A stretch of DNA of 64,000 bases, taken from the NCBI RefSeq assembly GCF_004210375.1, contig NC_134834.1:162273290-162337289 (forward strand), given 5' to 3'. Positions 1 through 12,202 of this stretch are shown here, piece by piece. The notes under the pieces were generated by a model, which did no database searches, was not told the DNA's origin, and was given only the letters and a program-made list of their open reading frames with translations. A program made the position numbers and the translations under genes. Position 1 is the first letter of the stretch, and every line of letters begins with the position of its first letter. The DNA comes from Tachypleus tridentatus. Its lineage: Eukaryota; Arthropoda; Merostomata; Xiphosura; Limulidae.

Positions 1-671
1 TGTGTAATTCTGTTACAAGTTATTCATTAGCTTGTTATCACCGAGTGGACTGTTAGAATTATTCTTAATTTTGAAAACTAAAAGTTTTATAACTATAATG
101 ATACCTTCTTTTTTATTACTGCTTTTTCTCTTTTTATATTAAACTGATTGCAAAAGTACATATTATAATTTCAATCATTTTATGAATTCTTTTACTTCAA
201 TGGTTCCCAACCCCCTGTCTAAAGAGAGATTTCAGCTAGCCCGTAAGATATAAATATAGCTGTTGAAGTATATTGTTTTACAATGTAACTTAAAATTACT
301 TGTAAAAAATTAACATTGTGTGGATTGGTCCATGAAATTTGGAGAATAGAACTAGCTTGTCTTTAATGATAAAAACATTGGGAGCCTCTGTCTTATGAGA
401 CATTTATTTAAAAAATATTAAAATGTATATCCTCTCTAAGTTTCTGGCCCACCTGCTAGTACAGTGGTAGGTCTATGGATTTACAACGCTTAAATCAGGG
501 GTTCGATTCCCCTCGGTGGGCTCAGCAGATAGTCTATGTGGCTTAGCTATAAGAAAAACACACACACACACTCTAAGTTTCTTAATAAGTATCCAGTGTT
601 ATGGTCCATTTTTCACTTTGAAAATAATCATGAATAATATTTTAACATAATTAACCTAATGAATTTTCTAG
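1..671 (+). other. Intron of Fat-like gene
   Basis: No exon seen. It contains a 120-bp-family SINE at 446-570. Confidence 0.7.
446..570 (+). mobile_element. tRNA-headed SINE, 120-bp family
   Basis: The head resembles a tRNA with a B-box-like GGTTCGATTCC and the tail ends in a CA run. It is flanked by the 12-bp target duplication CTCTAAGTTTCT (434-445 and 571-582). Confidence 0.9.
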
Positions 672-1765
672 GTTTGTTCGTGTGGATTTCTTTTGTCGAG
701 CTCTGGTCGACCCAGGAGTTTGCGGAAGTCAGCCTTGCCGTAATGGAGGAACATGTAAAGATATGGGAGACATTTTTTCTTGTCATTGCCTGCATCGATT
801 CTCTGGTTCTTACTGTGAGTTTGACAGCAACCCTTGTGCCTCAAATCCCTGCCTGTATGGTGGAACTTGCTACAATGAAAACAACGACTTTCATTGTCAG
901 TGTGCACCAGGTCTCACTGGCAAGCAATGCAGTTATGGACGATATTGTAATCCAAATCCTTGCCAAAATGGTGGCATATGTGAGGAAGGAATTTCTGGAC
1001 CTATTTGTAAGTGTCATGGTTTTCATGGTAAGTTTTGTCAGTTTGATATTGATGAATGCCAGGCTAATCCTTGTGCTGCAGGATCCACGTGTATCAACTT
1101 TCGAGGAAGTTTCCAGTGCCATTGCCAACTGAATATGACAGGACTTCTGTGTACAGAATCACAGTATACTACTTCAGTCACATCTACAAACATAAACATC
1201 ACCAGTGAAGAAATAATTGGTATTGTTGTAGTAATTGCTTTCATAGCTATTGCAGTCTTGATATTTCTCTGCTGTTGTCGTTTCTATCAGTGGAAACGGC
1301 ATCACAGGCCTCAGAACAATAGCCTGCAGGAAGATTCAGCTAATGAAATAATGCTGAAGAATGCAGTGGGAAAGGCCAACTTTAATAGGATGAGTAAAGT
1401 AAGCAACTTAGAAGTGACACCTTTTATTAGACCCATGGTCCCTCCTCGACCAGTTTCATACACCCCCAGCACCCAGGAGTCTCTGAGTGTTATTAACAAT
1501 TTTGATACGATTCATAGTTATGGAAGTGCTGCTGATGATCTTGAGAGCATTCCATGTTATAACCATGACTATCTGCAGAACATCAACAAACCAGTGATTA
1601 GTGTGGCACCAACTCTTTCTCCTCCAGTGATTAGTGTGGCACCAACTCTTTCTCCTCCACTACCATCCAATTCTGCATCTGATTTGGATCCAGTTATTAA
1701 AGAAAGTTGGGAACATGACATGCAAAATTCTAGAGAAAAAATATGTAAAAACAAGATCCAGAATG
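672..1765 (+). CDS. Fat-like exon: four EGF repeats, transmembrane helix, proximal tail
   Basis: The acceptor is ttttctag at 664-671 and the donor is G|gtaggt at 1766. Counting from the GTG at 682, EGF repeats lie at about residues 14-45, 52-83, 89-119 and 126-157, each with six cysteines. The fourth begins with DIDEC, a calcium-binding signature. A Thr/Ser/Asn-rich linker with N-glycosylation sequons precedes the TM helix at about 178-199, which is followed by Cys-Cys-Cys-Arg and a basic stop-transfer stretch. The tail contains proline-rich VPPRP and a duplicated 11-residue unit (1591-1656). The open frame continues past the donor to 1809, but that is intronic read-through. The exon begins with the last base of a split codon. 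Confidence 0.9.
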
Positions 1766-4700
1766 GTAGGTACAATATTATAATAGTTATTCATTTTTTA
1801 ATACCGTAAAAAATATAAGTGTATGGGTTAGAATTTTATTTTTATATAATGAATTTTATTGTGGTGAATTGAAATAAGATTTATTCATTTTGTTACTTAA
1901 AGTATAGAATTATCAAAAAAAATAATCATATCCAAACACATTAAGTTCATTTTAATTTCAAGTGTTATGATATAAACATAAACAGTTACCAGATTTGAAA
2001 CCAAGAATTTAATATTTGCATGAAGCACAGCAGTAGGGAAGTTTAGACACTTGGTTTTGTCTTTCAATTTGATAGACCTTAAGTGTCAAAAAGCAGTATA
2101 TTTTTCCTCATTTTTTATGATAGTTCCAATCCTACCATCTAGAGGCCCTTCCAGTTTTGGTTTGTCTTCAGATTTGAGTTCAATAGATGACTTTTTAGGT
2201 AAGTGTAATGTATCTTATATATGTACCTTATAAACTTTCTTAGAACAGTGTTTTCAGGGATTCTTGATCCTATGATTTATTACAAAAAAAGATGTTTGTA
2301 ATAACTGTTACGTTTTAATACTTGAATTGCTTTACACTGTTTATCTCAACTGTTCTAAAGGTGTCTTATGTAAGAGATGATAAACGTTAAATTAATTTTG
2401 CAAGGTGGTCCTTGTTAAAGTTTTAGAGAATATTGTAAGTCAGAGAATTTGTTTTGTGTTTGCAATCTACATCTTTTTATCTTATGTGGTACTTAATATC
2501 TACCACATATTAAGTACCACATAAGTACCACACAGATTAACTAATGGGTACTTTGTAATTATTTATGATTTTTACATAATAGAAACACACAATTCGGAAT
2601 ATTAAAACTAATAAAGTTTTGTTTAAAATACATAAGTGTAACTTTAAACTGAAAAACGTTTGCTAACTTAACTATTATTGTATGTTTAGGCATTTTCAGT
2701 TTAAAAAAAATTGAATTCATTTAAATTATGGATAAAGATCTTGTGTTCTTCTGTTTAGTTATGTACTCTGAAACTCAGAGCTACTTTGACTAATGTATTT
2801 GATCAATACAAATATTTGCAAATATTATTGGAAAGTAGTTTGAATAGACAAGTCGATGGAGGCCTAACTTTGTGTTTCTTTCAGTGTTTATTCATTTCTG
2901 AACTTTTCCTATACATGTGTATTTTTCTAATTTAGTTGAAGATAACTATTAATATCATGAAAACAGTTTAAATGACAAGACAATTCTTTCCAACTTCAAC
3001 CGTGGTTTCTTGAAAGGTTTTAATAATGATACTGAATGGATGTGGCCCAGTGAACTGTCTTTAAACATGTGACATATGCTACTACCCATCAAAGTCAAGT
3101 CGCACATGGTACATTAAAATTTGTAAACAGTGCAATATCTCAGTTGTTTCAGTGATTCAATTTTATTTTCAGAACCTCTTTGTAGTTAAAAACTGAAGAA
3201 GTTGTATTTATAGGTAATAAATTATAAATGTTTCTGTAATCTCTTTTCTGATATGAAAGCTTTTCTATCCTAAGTGTCTAACACAAGTATTAATGGTACT
3301 TTGTTCTTTTAAGGGGGGTGTAGGGACCAATTCACAAGGTAGTATTTCTAGAATTTCTTGTGTGTTGAAGATGTTTTGTTTCAAAAGTTATGATGCAGTG
3401 CTATGTGAGGAGTTGGTTATTAATGCACAGTTGTCTCTAATTTAAAATTATACATTATAGACAGGTAGCAATCTAACTTTGGGTTACCATTTCCTGACCA
3501 AATAGTGAAATTTGACTGCCATTTATTTAGTGTACCCATGGTTCCAAGGGGTGGAGCATACCTTTTCAAAAATGGGTCACAAACCTCAAAACCTTGAATT
3601 CACAGTCTGTTTATTTTAACCATATGGTAATGTCCAGGCTTTTATCTGAATAATTATAAGGTTATGTATATGATAGTACAATCCCTCATGTCCAAGTGTT
3701 AGATACTGATTGTAAATAAACATTACATTTATCCATGTAATCAAATTACCCAAGAGTGGTAATGTAGAATACATTTTTTATTCCATAGTAAACTTAATAC
3801 CATTTTGACCCAAATTCATATATTCAATTAAATGAACTGTTTGACTAAAGTTGTTGTTTTTAACTTACTACTGTTACTTACTTTTATTACAGTGTAAGTT
3901 TTTATTTACAATGTGTATTATAATAGACTAAACGAAATGCTGCTCCAACTTATAAAAATATATCAATAAACTTGTGCCTGGTCAGGACTTGTACTGTTTA
4001 TAAATATTTGTATCAATGTAAATTTCAATAAATATCAAAGGAGTTAAGAAAAAAAAAATCCAATTTACTAGCAATTAACAGAATGTTTTAAAAGTAAATC
4101 ACTTGTGACTATCAATATCAAACAATAATTAATAATTCTTTTTAACTATATTTTGTAAACTAACTCATTTTCAAGATCAAGGAAGGATTTTTACTTAGCC
4201 ATTAGTCCTTGAAGTTGCACCTCCTGTAACCAATTGTTACTATAAATCTACAAATTATTTGACAACATTAATATCTGTATGCCACATCTATGGGAAGCTT
4301 GTGTCAGTCGCATAGTATATACATACTGAAATCCAAGGTGCTCTAAGATCAGTTAGTACTTTTATGTAACTAAAAATTCAGGTGAACTAAATAATAGAAG
4401 GAATAAATAATTGATAAAAAATAAAAGTAGAATTTTCTATCTCACAATATGCTCACACAAATAATTTTATATCTGTCCAATGTAGGGTTAATTGTATAAA
4501 TTATGTTTATCACATTGTCTCAGTGGTTTTGAATGTTATTATAAATAACTGCTAAGTAAAAGAAATGCAATAATTCAATACTTACCTTGTAGACTATTAA
4601 CTTAATTATATCTTAACAAAAAAATCTTGTTTCACAGTGTTTAGAAGACATAATAAAAAAAGGTTAAATATTAGTGGTCCAGAACTAAGACAAAACTTTG

Positions 4701-7700
4701 TATCTTAATCTTGTCTTTAAAAATTTTTACAAAAAAGTAAATACTAAAACTACCAATATCAGCTGTTGTTATTAACAACTCCAAAATTTCATATATAGCT
4801 TGACTTGCATTGGCAGTACCAAATCCAGTCTTGTCTGTTCTACATTAATTAATAAGTCCGTAAGTTAGTATGATTGTAAGTATTTTATGGTTACTGTGAT
4901 ATTAGAGAACTGCCACGTATAGAACATATAGCTTAGCTTTGCCATTTGAAAGATTTTACTTTATAATTGAGGGGGCAAACGTTTCCTGATCAAATATATT
5001 TATAATTCTTTGTTTATTGTTAGTCTGAAACATTGACTTCAAAAATAAAGATTTTTAAAGATGTGCTTATTGTATGAGGCTACACAATTTTATAAATATG
5101 CTTTTCTACAAAATACTGAAAATGAAAGATAGAGTAGAACCAGAATGTAATTATGTGCTTTAATATATTTAACTTGTGAATAATTATTTTAAAATATTAC
5201 AGGAGTCAGTCTTTTAAGGAAAGGGGTTTAGACATTTAATACATCAGAGGTTAGAATTTAATTTAAAAAATGTATTAACCCACTATTATCAATAATAATG
5301 AGTTAGTTATTACCAACTAACTAATGCTATTTGTTAGATCATCTGACTTGCTCTACAACCAAGAAAACATTTTGAAGTATTTCAGTTATTTAGTTATTTT
5401 GATTTAAATCTTTAATCTGTATTAAAATATCATTAAAACTAACTAATTTTGATATTTAATCCTCTTAAAAGTAATATTTGTGGTTACTCTTGTATTAAAT
5501 ATTACCATTTGTAATTACTCAGTACAATATTTAAATTTATTTAGTATAATAAATTGCAACAGGATTATAAGGTTGTGTGTGTGTGTGTGTAAAAGAAAGT
5601 CCTTGTAAACTTTTAAGTCTTGGAATCTACAATATTTAGATAATTAACAAGTTATTCTACATATTTTGTTATTTGTTAATCATAAGTAGGAAGTTTTAGT
5701 TTTTTCTCAATTTTATTTGCTCATTCTTGGTGGTATTGTATCTTTTCCTTGTATTGTTACTACTAAGTAGCTTTTCCCTTCTCATTTTCCTTCAATCCAG
5801 ACCAGCCAAAGGAGAGGAAACCCAAGGATTCTAAAGAAGGTAGAGGTTTCTTTCAAAAACATCTGATTCTGAATGATAACAATATGTAACAAATTTTGTT
5901 CCTGGATAGCATGTTATTTCTTAATTTGAAAACTTCATTACCCAGGTCACAAAAGCAAAGTTTGAAGAGAAAAATAGGTCTTTTCCATTTACTTTAGGCA
6001 TAAGCAATTGGGAAATAACACTTTCTACCCAGGAACATGAAAAAGTAAAAATGTTGTTACATAGTGTAATATATTGCAAGTTTAATTTCCTGTTCTGTGT
6101 TATAGCATAGTTTTCAGCCAAAACAAAAGGCCTGTATTGTAGCTTCTATATGAGTATAGAGTGGAACTTAATTAAGTGAAAAATATATCAATGGTTGCTT
6201 TTAGCCTTTTTTTCTTCCTCATATTTTCCATGATAAATTACTTCACAAAATATACATGATATTCAATACTTAAACGGCATACCAGTACTTAGTGAATTAG
6301 TCCTGCTATTTATATTTCAAAAAGCCAACTAGGGAAGATTGTTTTAGCTGTACAAGTTCCTATTTATTCTAGAATTCACTTAAAAGATTAAATTCCAAAC
6401 ACACACACAGAAAGGGAAAAAAAATGAATGTGAACTGTGAAGAATCTTTTATAATAATTTATTAATCTGTGTTAGCTTTTAGTATGAAATAGAAACTGGA
6501 ATTTTTTGAAGGTTTTCCACCAAGTAAGTTCAGGTTTTATTTGAGGGAAGTGTGGTAAGAATACAAGAGATTGTGAAGATAGAGTAGGTAGCTGATGATA
6601 TGAGGATAGAGTTTACAGCAGTAGGTAGAGAGAAGGTGGGAAATATGAATAAGACAAAAGAGAAACTAGAGAGCAAAGAGGAGAAAATGGAAGTTTACTG
6701 ATGGGTATTGGAATAGATTTTGCAATCTTCTAAGGAGACCCTTTTAGGGTTAGGCTTAGGGGGTTTGTTGTTATTCTTTTGTTTCAAAAACATTGTGGAG
6801 GATCTTAATTTTTTGATTTTAGCTTTTTGTGCGATGAGTAAGTATCCTTCATAGGTGATAACCCTGTTTGTAATAGCAGCTTTTAATTTGACAAATACAA
6901 GCTCAGTAGAAGTTATTTTATATAACAAAATGATATTAATATCCAGTAAATTTAGAAAAGATGGCTTACCTTTGGTTCTAGTATTAAAATGTAAGCTTTT
7001 GTATTTAAACTACCCAATGACAAATCTTAACATTTGCAATTAACAATTCGCAATTTAAAAATTTACTAGAATACTGATCCTTCCAAATGAGTATCAAAAA
7101 GTATGATATTTAAGTAACCCTCAAATTTCTGACTAGATTTTCTACTGTTATTTGATTGTGAGGTCCATGCATACAGCATAATATTGATCAATCTTATAAT
7201 ATTGCATGTTACAAATTACAGAATTGACCAAAATATTGAGTTAAAATGCACAGTAAACCCTTGACAAGTGTAATGGAATGACCACATATACCATGTACCA
7301 ATCAAACATTTACAACATGATTTTTTTGCTCAATAACTTCTTCCCTCAACTTATACATGGGGTACAAAATCCATAAACATTTTCTTTCATTTTAATTCAA
7401 AGAACCCTGAAGCTGTCTTTAAGTAATTGTACAACCTATGAGTATTTTTGGTTGGTCAGAGAGAGGAATCTTTTTTTTCTTTAAAAAAAAAGTCCAAAGT
7501 CCATAATTTCAAATTTTATCCTTTCTTTAAAACATAGCAGAGGAGAGATTAGGAGTAAAGCCCTTGGTGAGTCTATATATATTCTCAAAATGAAACAAAA
7601 CATAGTAGAATTAAGCTGAACAAAAATATACAGAAGAAATTACAATTTTTTTGGTGAAAAAGTTTATCTAAAATTAAATTTGTATTCAAAAGCCAATGTT

Positions 7701-10700
7701 TACCTTTCAAGTCGCTCCTCAACTTATAGGTGGGGTATCTATAAAAACACCTCTGTTTTATACTAATTTAGTTCTCTACTTATACATGAGTATATATAGT
7801 AATTACAATACCAGTGGTATCTGTATTTAAACCTTTTGAATGTGTCTGACACTATTATATTATTGAGAACTTTTTTCACTAACAAAGTAAGTGCCCAATC
7901 ATAATTCTGAGGTCAGTATACTTGGAAACAGTGTTGGAGACATTCATTTCTTATTTTTTCAATTATGACATTATATTTTGCCTATTAACTTCCTGTTAAT
8001 AGCATAATATTATTCTGTTAATTTTTCAATACTTTTAGAGGTGGTTGTGTAAAAACTGAAGAAAAATCAGGGCTTAATAAACCAGTCATCTCACAATCAT
8101 TAGATACAAGACTCTCTTTATCATTCCTTCAAAGGTCCATCCTAACATTTTATTTACTATCAATTTATTTAATGTTAGTATTTTCAGCCAATTGATTTTC
8201 ATAATTTTCTGTTTCACTAACTTTCTTGATCTTCTATAACCTTCTGAACCATCCATCATACCAGTCAATTTAAATTTTTTAAATTTCTAATGCTTTTCTA
8301 TAATTTTATCTCTTATACCCTTTGTTAACCATCATTTTCTTTCTGTAAGTATGAGTATGTTTAGTTTGAATATTTAAAAATTTGTCTGAAAAGTTTCCAC
8401 ATTTGATCAGTGTTTCCAAATAATTCAGCTGCCCAATTCAAAACAACTAATTCACATCCCTTAAAATTTGTAGTAAAAATATCCTTATTCCTGATCTTCA
8501 TATGCAGCAAAACATCAAACAGAGCAATGATCAGTTGCACCCAGATGTTCCTGAATCTTCACACTCATAACCATTTCTATATTACAAATTTATGATAAAT
8601 CTAAAATAGGATTATTTTGTGTATATTTTTTGACCAGTTGGAAAAGAAAACCATTTTGAAAAGTTTCCAAAAATCCTTCTTCCTCATGGTTTTACTGAAG
8701 CATTTTTCAATCTATATGCCTGAAATTAAAATCACCAATAATTATGAATCTTACTGAAAGGTTTCTCATTTCTTATTAACTTCACCAGTACCATCTGGTG
8801 GTCTAAAACAAATTCACAAAAGTCTTTCCCCTCTACACCTGCTAACGGAAACCTAGTTCGATTCAATCTCCTCACTAGTATCTTTGACTCAGTCTTGCTA
8901 TGATCTTCAATATCCTCAACTTCAACAGGATGTAACTCCCATTTTACATATAAAGCTGTTCCTTCCCCTCTCTTTAGCACTCTATTAGACATGCTGTAAC
9001 ATTGTATTTCAAAGAAATTTCTGTCCTAAAAATCATCAACATTTAACAATCTTTCAGTTATTCCCATTATATTAAAATCTTCCATTCATACTTCTAAAGT
9101 TATCTATTTTATTTGTTCTTTTATCATCACAATAGTAACAACTAAGCCTACCTTTGAAACTATTCCTGTACTTTGTTACTATGCTAAACTTTTCTTTACA
9201 TCTTACTTTTTCTGCATTTAATTTATCCTGGTCCTCATCACTGTTCAGTTCAAGTTTAACATTTCCCCTATATTGAGTTAATAGCCCATGTAAACAAGCT
9301 AGCCCCTACTTAATTTAACTTTAAACCATCCATTCCAAAAAAACTCCCATTGAATTAATCCCATAAGTACAACCAGCCAATTTGCTTATCCTGATATATT
9401 AACCTAAGCCTGGCATGCAGCCTTAGTGATCCACTCATAATTTTATCTTCACAGTTAATTCTCAGTAATCTTCCTGACACAGTTATGGCCCTTTTCAGTA
9501 AAAGCCTTTATAAATCCCATGTACTTATCTATTAGCTCCTCTGATGTACCTTTTACTACATCATTAGCCCTATACACATGCATTCTGCATAACTGCTGGC
9601 TCCTTTTATTATATCTCTTGCTTATCGGTCCCCCCCCCTATCTTTTTCCCTGGATAGGATAATTGATTCTTTACTCCTTATTTGCCCCACAGACAATCCT
9701 GTATGCATAGTTCATCAAAGAATCATCTATAACTATAACCTTAAATGCATCATTCTTTGCAGTTCTTCCTTATGTGTATTAGCTGAAAGGTGAAATCTAT
9801 TGCTCAATATAACATGCTCATTACAATTAAGTCTACTACTTTTAGCCTTCATAGTATTGTTTCTAACCTTCTCAAAGTCATTATTAGTTACTGAATCTCT
9901 TGCATATAAATGCTTAAATTCCTTTTAAACTCCTGCTCTCACTTCCAACAGTTTATATTTCTCTTTATATACTGCCTTTATTTTGATGAGAGTGGCCCAC
10001 ACTTCTTCTTCAACCTGCAAACTCTACAAACAAATTGCACATCTTCACTGCTAGCTTTCTTAAAAGTACATACCAGTCCCACATTTCCAAGATCCATAAG
10101 TTCCTGTGGTGAGTAAAGGACAACTTAAACACAATAAATATGACTTACTGACCACAATGTCTTGTCTTAAGATTTATCTTCATGTAGAGTTGCTAATGAA
10201 GAGGTGTAATAGTTAAAATACTCAATAACAGTCTGCATTTTACATTATTATGTCACTAAAATTGTGAATTCTGATGACGACTGAACAAAATTAGAATGGA
10301 TACTCTAGTTGGACTGAACTAAAAAATAAATTCTTTCCTAATTACTTTTGGAGAAAATCACCATTTTCAAAAGTGTTTAATTTATATTTATTATTTTTTA
10401 GGATATCATTGGGATTGTTCTGACTTGGCTATTGTTCAGAAACCTCTTGGTGACATCACTGAAATTTCCTTGAAAGAAGTTACAGATTCATCTAGCATGG
10501 CAGATACCAACAGCCGAAATAGTCAGACAGAGCTTCTTCCAAGTGTTCATGAAAAAAAATTTCCTCGAGCCCTAGATGCTGATAATAGTATTGAACTTGA
10601 TTCTGCCATTTCAGACATCACTGGGGGTTTGGGGGACAGTAAGAGTCAAACAGATGTTGATCATTTTCAGACCACTTTACAGCTAAGTGATAAGGAACTT

Positions 10701-11099
10701 GCTGATGGAGAAGACTGCATTTCTTCAACTTTCAACTACACCTTCCATCCTAACCAGTACTTACCTATACATGAGCAACATTGGAATCAGTCTGGAAGTC
10801 ATAGACAAACCTCATATGACCAGTCAGATGATGATGGTGTTTTTGCTTATGGGTTTCCATCACAGGTTAGTAAAGAATTCATGATTGACGTAGCCAAAGA
10901 TCTTTGCCAGAACTCTGGTTTGGACAGTTTATCAATGTTGGCAGCAGGTTATATATCCACTAATGCTTCTTGTTCTGATCTTTCTACCAATTTATGTGAA
11001 ATAGAAGACAGTGAAGTGAACAGTGATATGGAGATTGAATTCATGAATGGGCAGATATCTAACAAGTTAGGAAATCAAAGTATTGGAACTGTGATTTAG
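672..11099 (+). CDS. Fat-like atypical cadherin, 3' end of gene (4 exons, 5' end outside window)
   Basis: Join of 672-1765, 2124-2198, 5801-5839 and 10402-11099. After a one-base partial codon it gives 634 residues and a TAG stop at 11097-11099. All junctions are GT/AG, and the three internal junctions are all phase 1. Order: end of an upstream domain, four EGF repeats (the last calcium-binding, DIDEC), one TM helix, then a tail of about 430 residues. FAT1-type cadherins likewise have four EGFs between the laminin G domain and the membrane. The tail carries the FAT1-like block GYHWDCSDL across the last junction, a NQYLP block, and STNASCSDLS followed by an acidic stretch, matching the FAT1 STASCSDVS region. 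The last three residues T-V-I fit a class I PDZ ligand, as FAT1's T-E-V does. The family acts at the plasma membrane in planar polarity and actin organisation. Fat-like (Drosophila kugelei/FAT1-3) is preferred over Fat (FAT4) because of these tail blocks. Confidence 0.88.
1591..1656 (+). repeat. Perfect 33-bp tandem duplication inside Fat-like coding exon
   Basis: Two identical 33-bp units, 1591-1623 and 1624-1656, encode PVISVAPTLSP twice. Identity at every base, including third positions, points to a recent duplication. Confidence 0.95.
2124..2198 (+). CDS. Fat-like 75-nt cytoplasmic exon
   Basis: A pyrimidine-rich acceptor ending tatgatag precedes 75 nt, then a strong donor gtaagt. Entry and exit are both phase 1, so it can be skipped without shifting the frame. 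It encodes a Ser-rich peptide with the cores PSRGPSSFG and DLSSIDDF. The downstream open frame past 2198 is intronic. Confidence 0.8.
2199..5800 (+). other. Intron of Fat-like gene (3.6 kb)
   Basis: AT-rich, with no coding signal on either strand. Notable items are a perfect hairpin at 2481-2525 and a GT run near 5574-5592. No recognisable transposon. Confidence 0.7.
2481..2525. repeat. Perfect 19-bp inverted repeat, 7-nt loop
   Basis: The arms at 2481-2499 and 2507-2525 are exact reverse complements. The loop is ctaccac. It lies inside an intron. Confidence 0.95.
5801..5839 (+). CDS. Fat-like 39-nt microexon in cytoplasmic tail
   Basis: A good polypyrimidine acceptor (ttcaatccag) is followed by 39 open bases and the donor gtagag. 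The phase is 1 in and 1 out, so it is frame-neutral. It encodes a strongly basic, Lys/Pro-rich peptide (QPKERKPKDSKE). Short, frame-neutral cytoplasmic exons are known to be alternatively spliced in vertebrate Fat genes. It lies 3.6 kb and 4.6 kb from its neighbours, so only splice sites and frame support it. Confidence 0.7.
5840..10401 (+). other. Last intron of Fat-like gene (4.6 kb)
   Basis: The 5' part (5840-8040) shows nothing coding. The 3' part is mostly an antisense LINE relic. Confidence 0.7.
8045..10120 (-). mobile_element. Decayed LINE: ORF1-like, esterase-like and endonuclease segments, no RT
   Basis: Read on the minus strand with frameshifts and stops. Around 10,100-9,900 is a Cys-containing (CRVCR), Lys-rich ORF1-like segment. 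Around 9,450-9,270 is a segment with GMDGLKLN, typical of the C-terminal motif of SGNH-esterase-like ORF1 domains of CR1-type LINEs. From 8992 to about 8300 is an exonuclease/endonuclease/phosphatase-like segment with RGEGTALYVKWELHPVE (the usual RGGGVALYVK motif) and a later LG-T-DH motif. Near 8240 lies the Lys/Arg-rich GYRRSRKLVK stretch that usually sits just upstream of the RT. I could not find an RT with a YxDD box beyond it. The exact ends are uncertain. It is inactive and lies antisense within the Fat-like intron. Confidence 0.7.
10402..11099 (+). CDS. Fat-like terminal coding exon
   Basis: The acceptor ttattttttag ends at 10401. The first two bases complete a Gly codon and the frame continues YHWDCSDL, the counterpart of the YHWDTSDW block in FAT1. 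Coding continues to the TAG at 11097. The exon is rich in Ser, Asp and Glu, with NQYLP near the middle and ASCSDLS near the end, then an acidic run and the terminal TVI. There is no FPPPP Ena/VASP site of the kind found in vertebrate FAT1. Confidence 0.92.
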
Positions 11100-11961
11100 T
11101 GTATATTACCTCTCAACTACTAAGAATTTATACAACTATCATATGCCTTGAATAACTTCTCTTCTTAGTATAAAAACAAGCTTCTCAGCATTCCTTTGAC
11201 ACAAGATTGTGGTAACAGAATCCCCATTAAGCGGCTGTTTATGTTTTCTTGAAAAACTGTGTATAGTGCACATTGTGCCAAATATGTATTATCACTTCAA
11301 TCAAATCGAGTAGTTCACTTAATTCTACGTTACTGTGGATGCATTATTATTATTACAAGTGGGAAAAGAACTGGTACTTCCCATGTTTCCATTGTTATAC
11401 AATGTTAACCCAAGATGTTTATTATTTTGCTGCAGTGTGTAGAAAGGTTTGAGAATATATACATATGTACAGATAAAATATGTAAAGTGGCCACATTTGA
11501 AGATGTCTACACTTTCCTGAAGAGGATACAATAGAATTGTGGAACTTAAATATTAGTGATGATCTGTAAATATCAGTAAATGTTAAAGAGTTTGGGAAGG
11601 GAATCAATGATCCCCCCAAACAAAAAACATCATCATCAAGACACACACACACACACACACACAAAAGGGAAATTTTAATGTTTACTTTTCTCAGTGTTTG
11701 GTACACAAAAACAGTTTTTAAGGACCATGTGGTTCCTTTATTGTCTATAGGTTATGACAAATATGAGATTTATAGTAATTTACAGAATGATTTGCACATT
11801 TATTTTGGTTATAGTTGAAATACCAAGGCTTACCGAGCTCTGTTTTTAGATCCCCCTCTATGGACCCTGACAGTTTAGAGTTACATTTGTGATCAGTGAA
11901 GGTTCAACTCATATATTTTTTAAATTAATCCACTCCTCAGGTCAACTATATCACGAATAAA
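11100..11961 (+). other. Probable 3' UTR of the Fat-like gene
   Basis: Non-coding AT-rich sequence directly after the stop. It includes a CA microsatellite at 11640-11664. The first consensus AATAAA is at 11956-11961, with further ones at 12619 and about 12986. The cleavage site is inferred. Confidence 0.5.
11956..11961 (+). terminator. Candidate polyadenylation signal, Fat-like gene
   Basis: AATAAA about 860 nt past the stop codon. Another copy at 12619-12624 could be used instead. Confidence 0.4.
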
Positions 11962-12080
11962 TTGTGAATCACATTTCCTAATTGAGATGCTTTTTTGAAT
12001 TAAGATGGATTCTTTCTTTAACTTTGAACCAATTGAGTTTTCTCCCCTGTTGATAATATCTAACAAGAGCACTATATGCT

Positions 12081-12202
12081 TGTTTGTTTGTTTTTCTTAT
12101 AGCAAAGCTACATCGGGCTATCTGCTCAGCCCACCGAAGGGAATTGAACCCCTGATTTTAGCGTTGTAAATCCGGAGACATACTGCTGTACTAGCGGGGG
12201 GC
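12081..12202 (-). mobile_element. SINE, 120-bp family
   Basis: Reverse orientation, with TSD CACTATATGCT at 12070-12080 and 12203-12213. Confidence 0.9.

Noticed and set aside
659-1132. 157-residue frame over the Fat-like EGF exon
   Set aside because: Out-of-frame shadow of the EGF repeats, which carry the cysteine pattern in the other frame.
6585-6605. Possible V-A-D-D box on the + strand, as in reverse transcriptases
   Set aside because: The surrounding frame has stops and no flanking RT motifs, and it is on the strand opposite to the nearby LINE.
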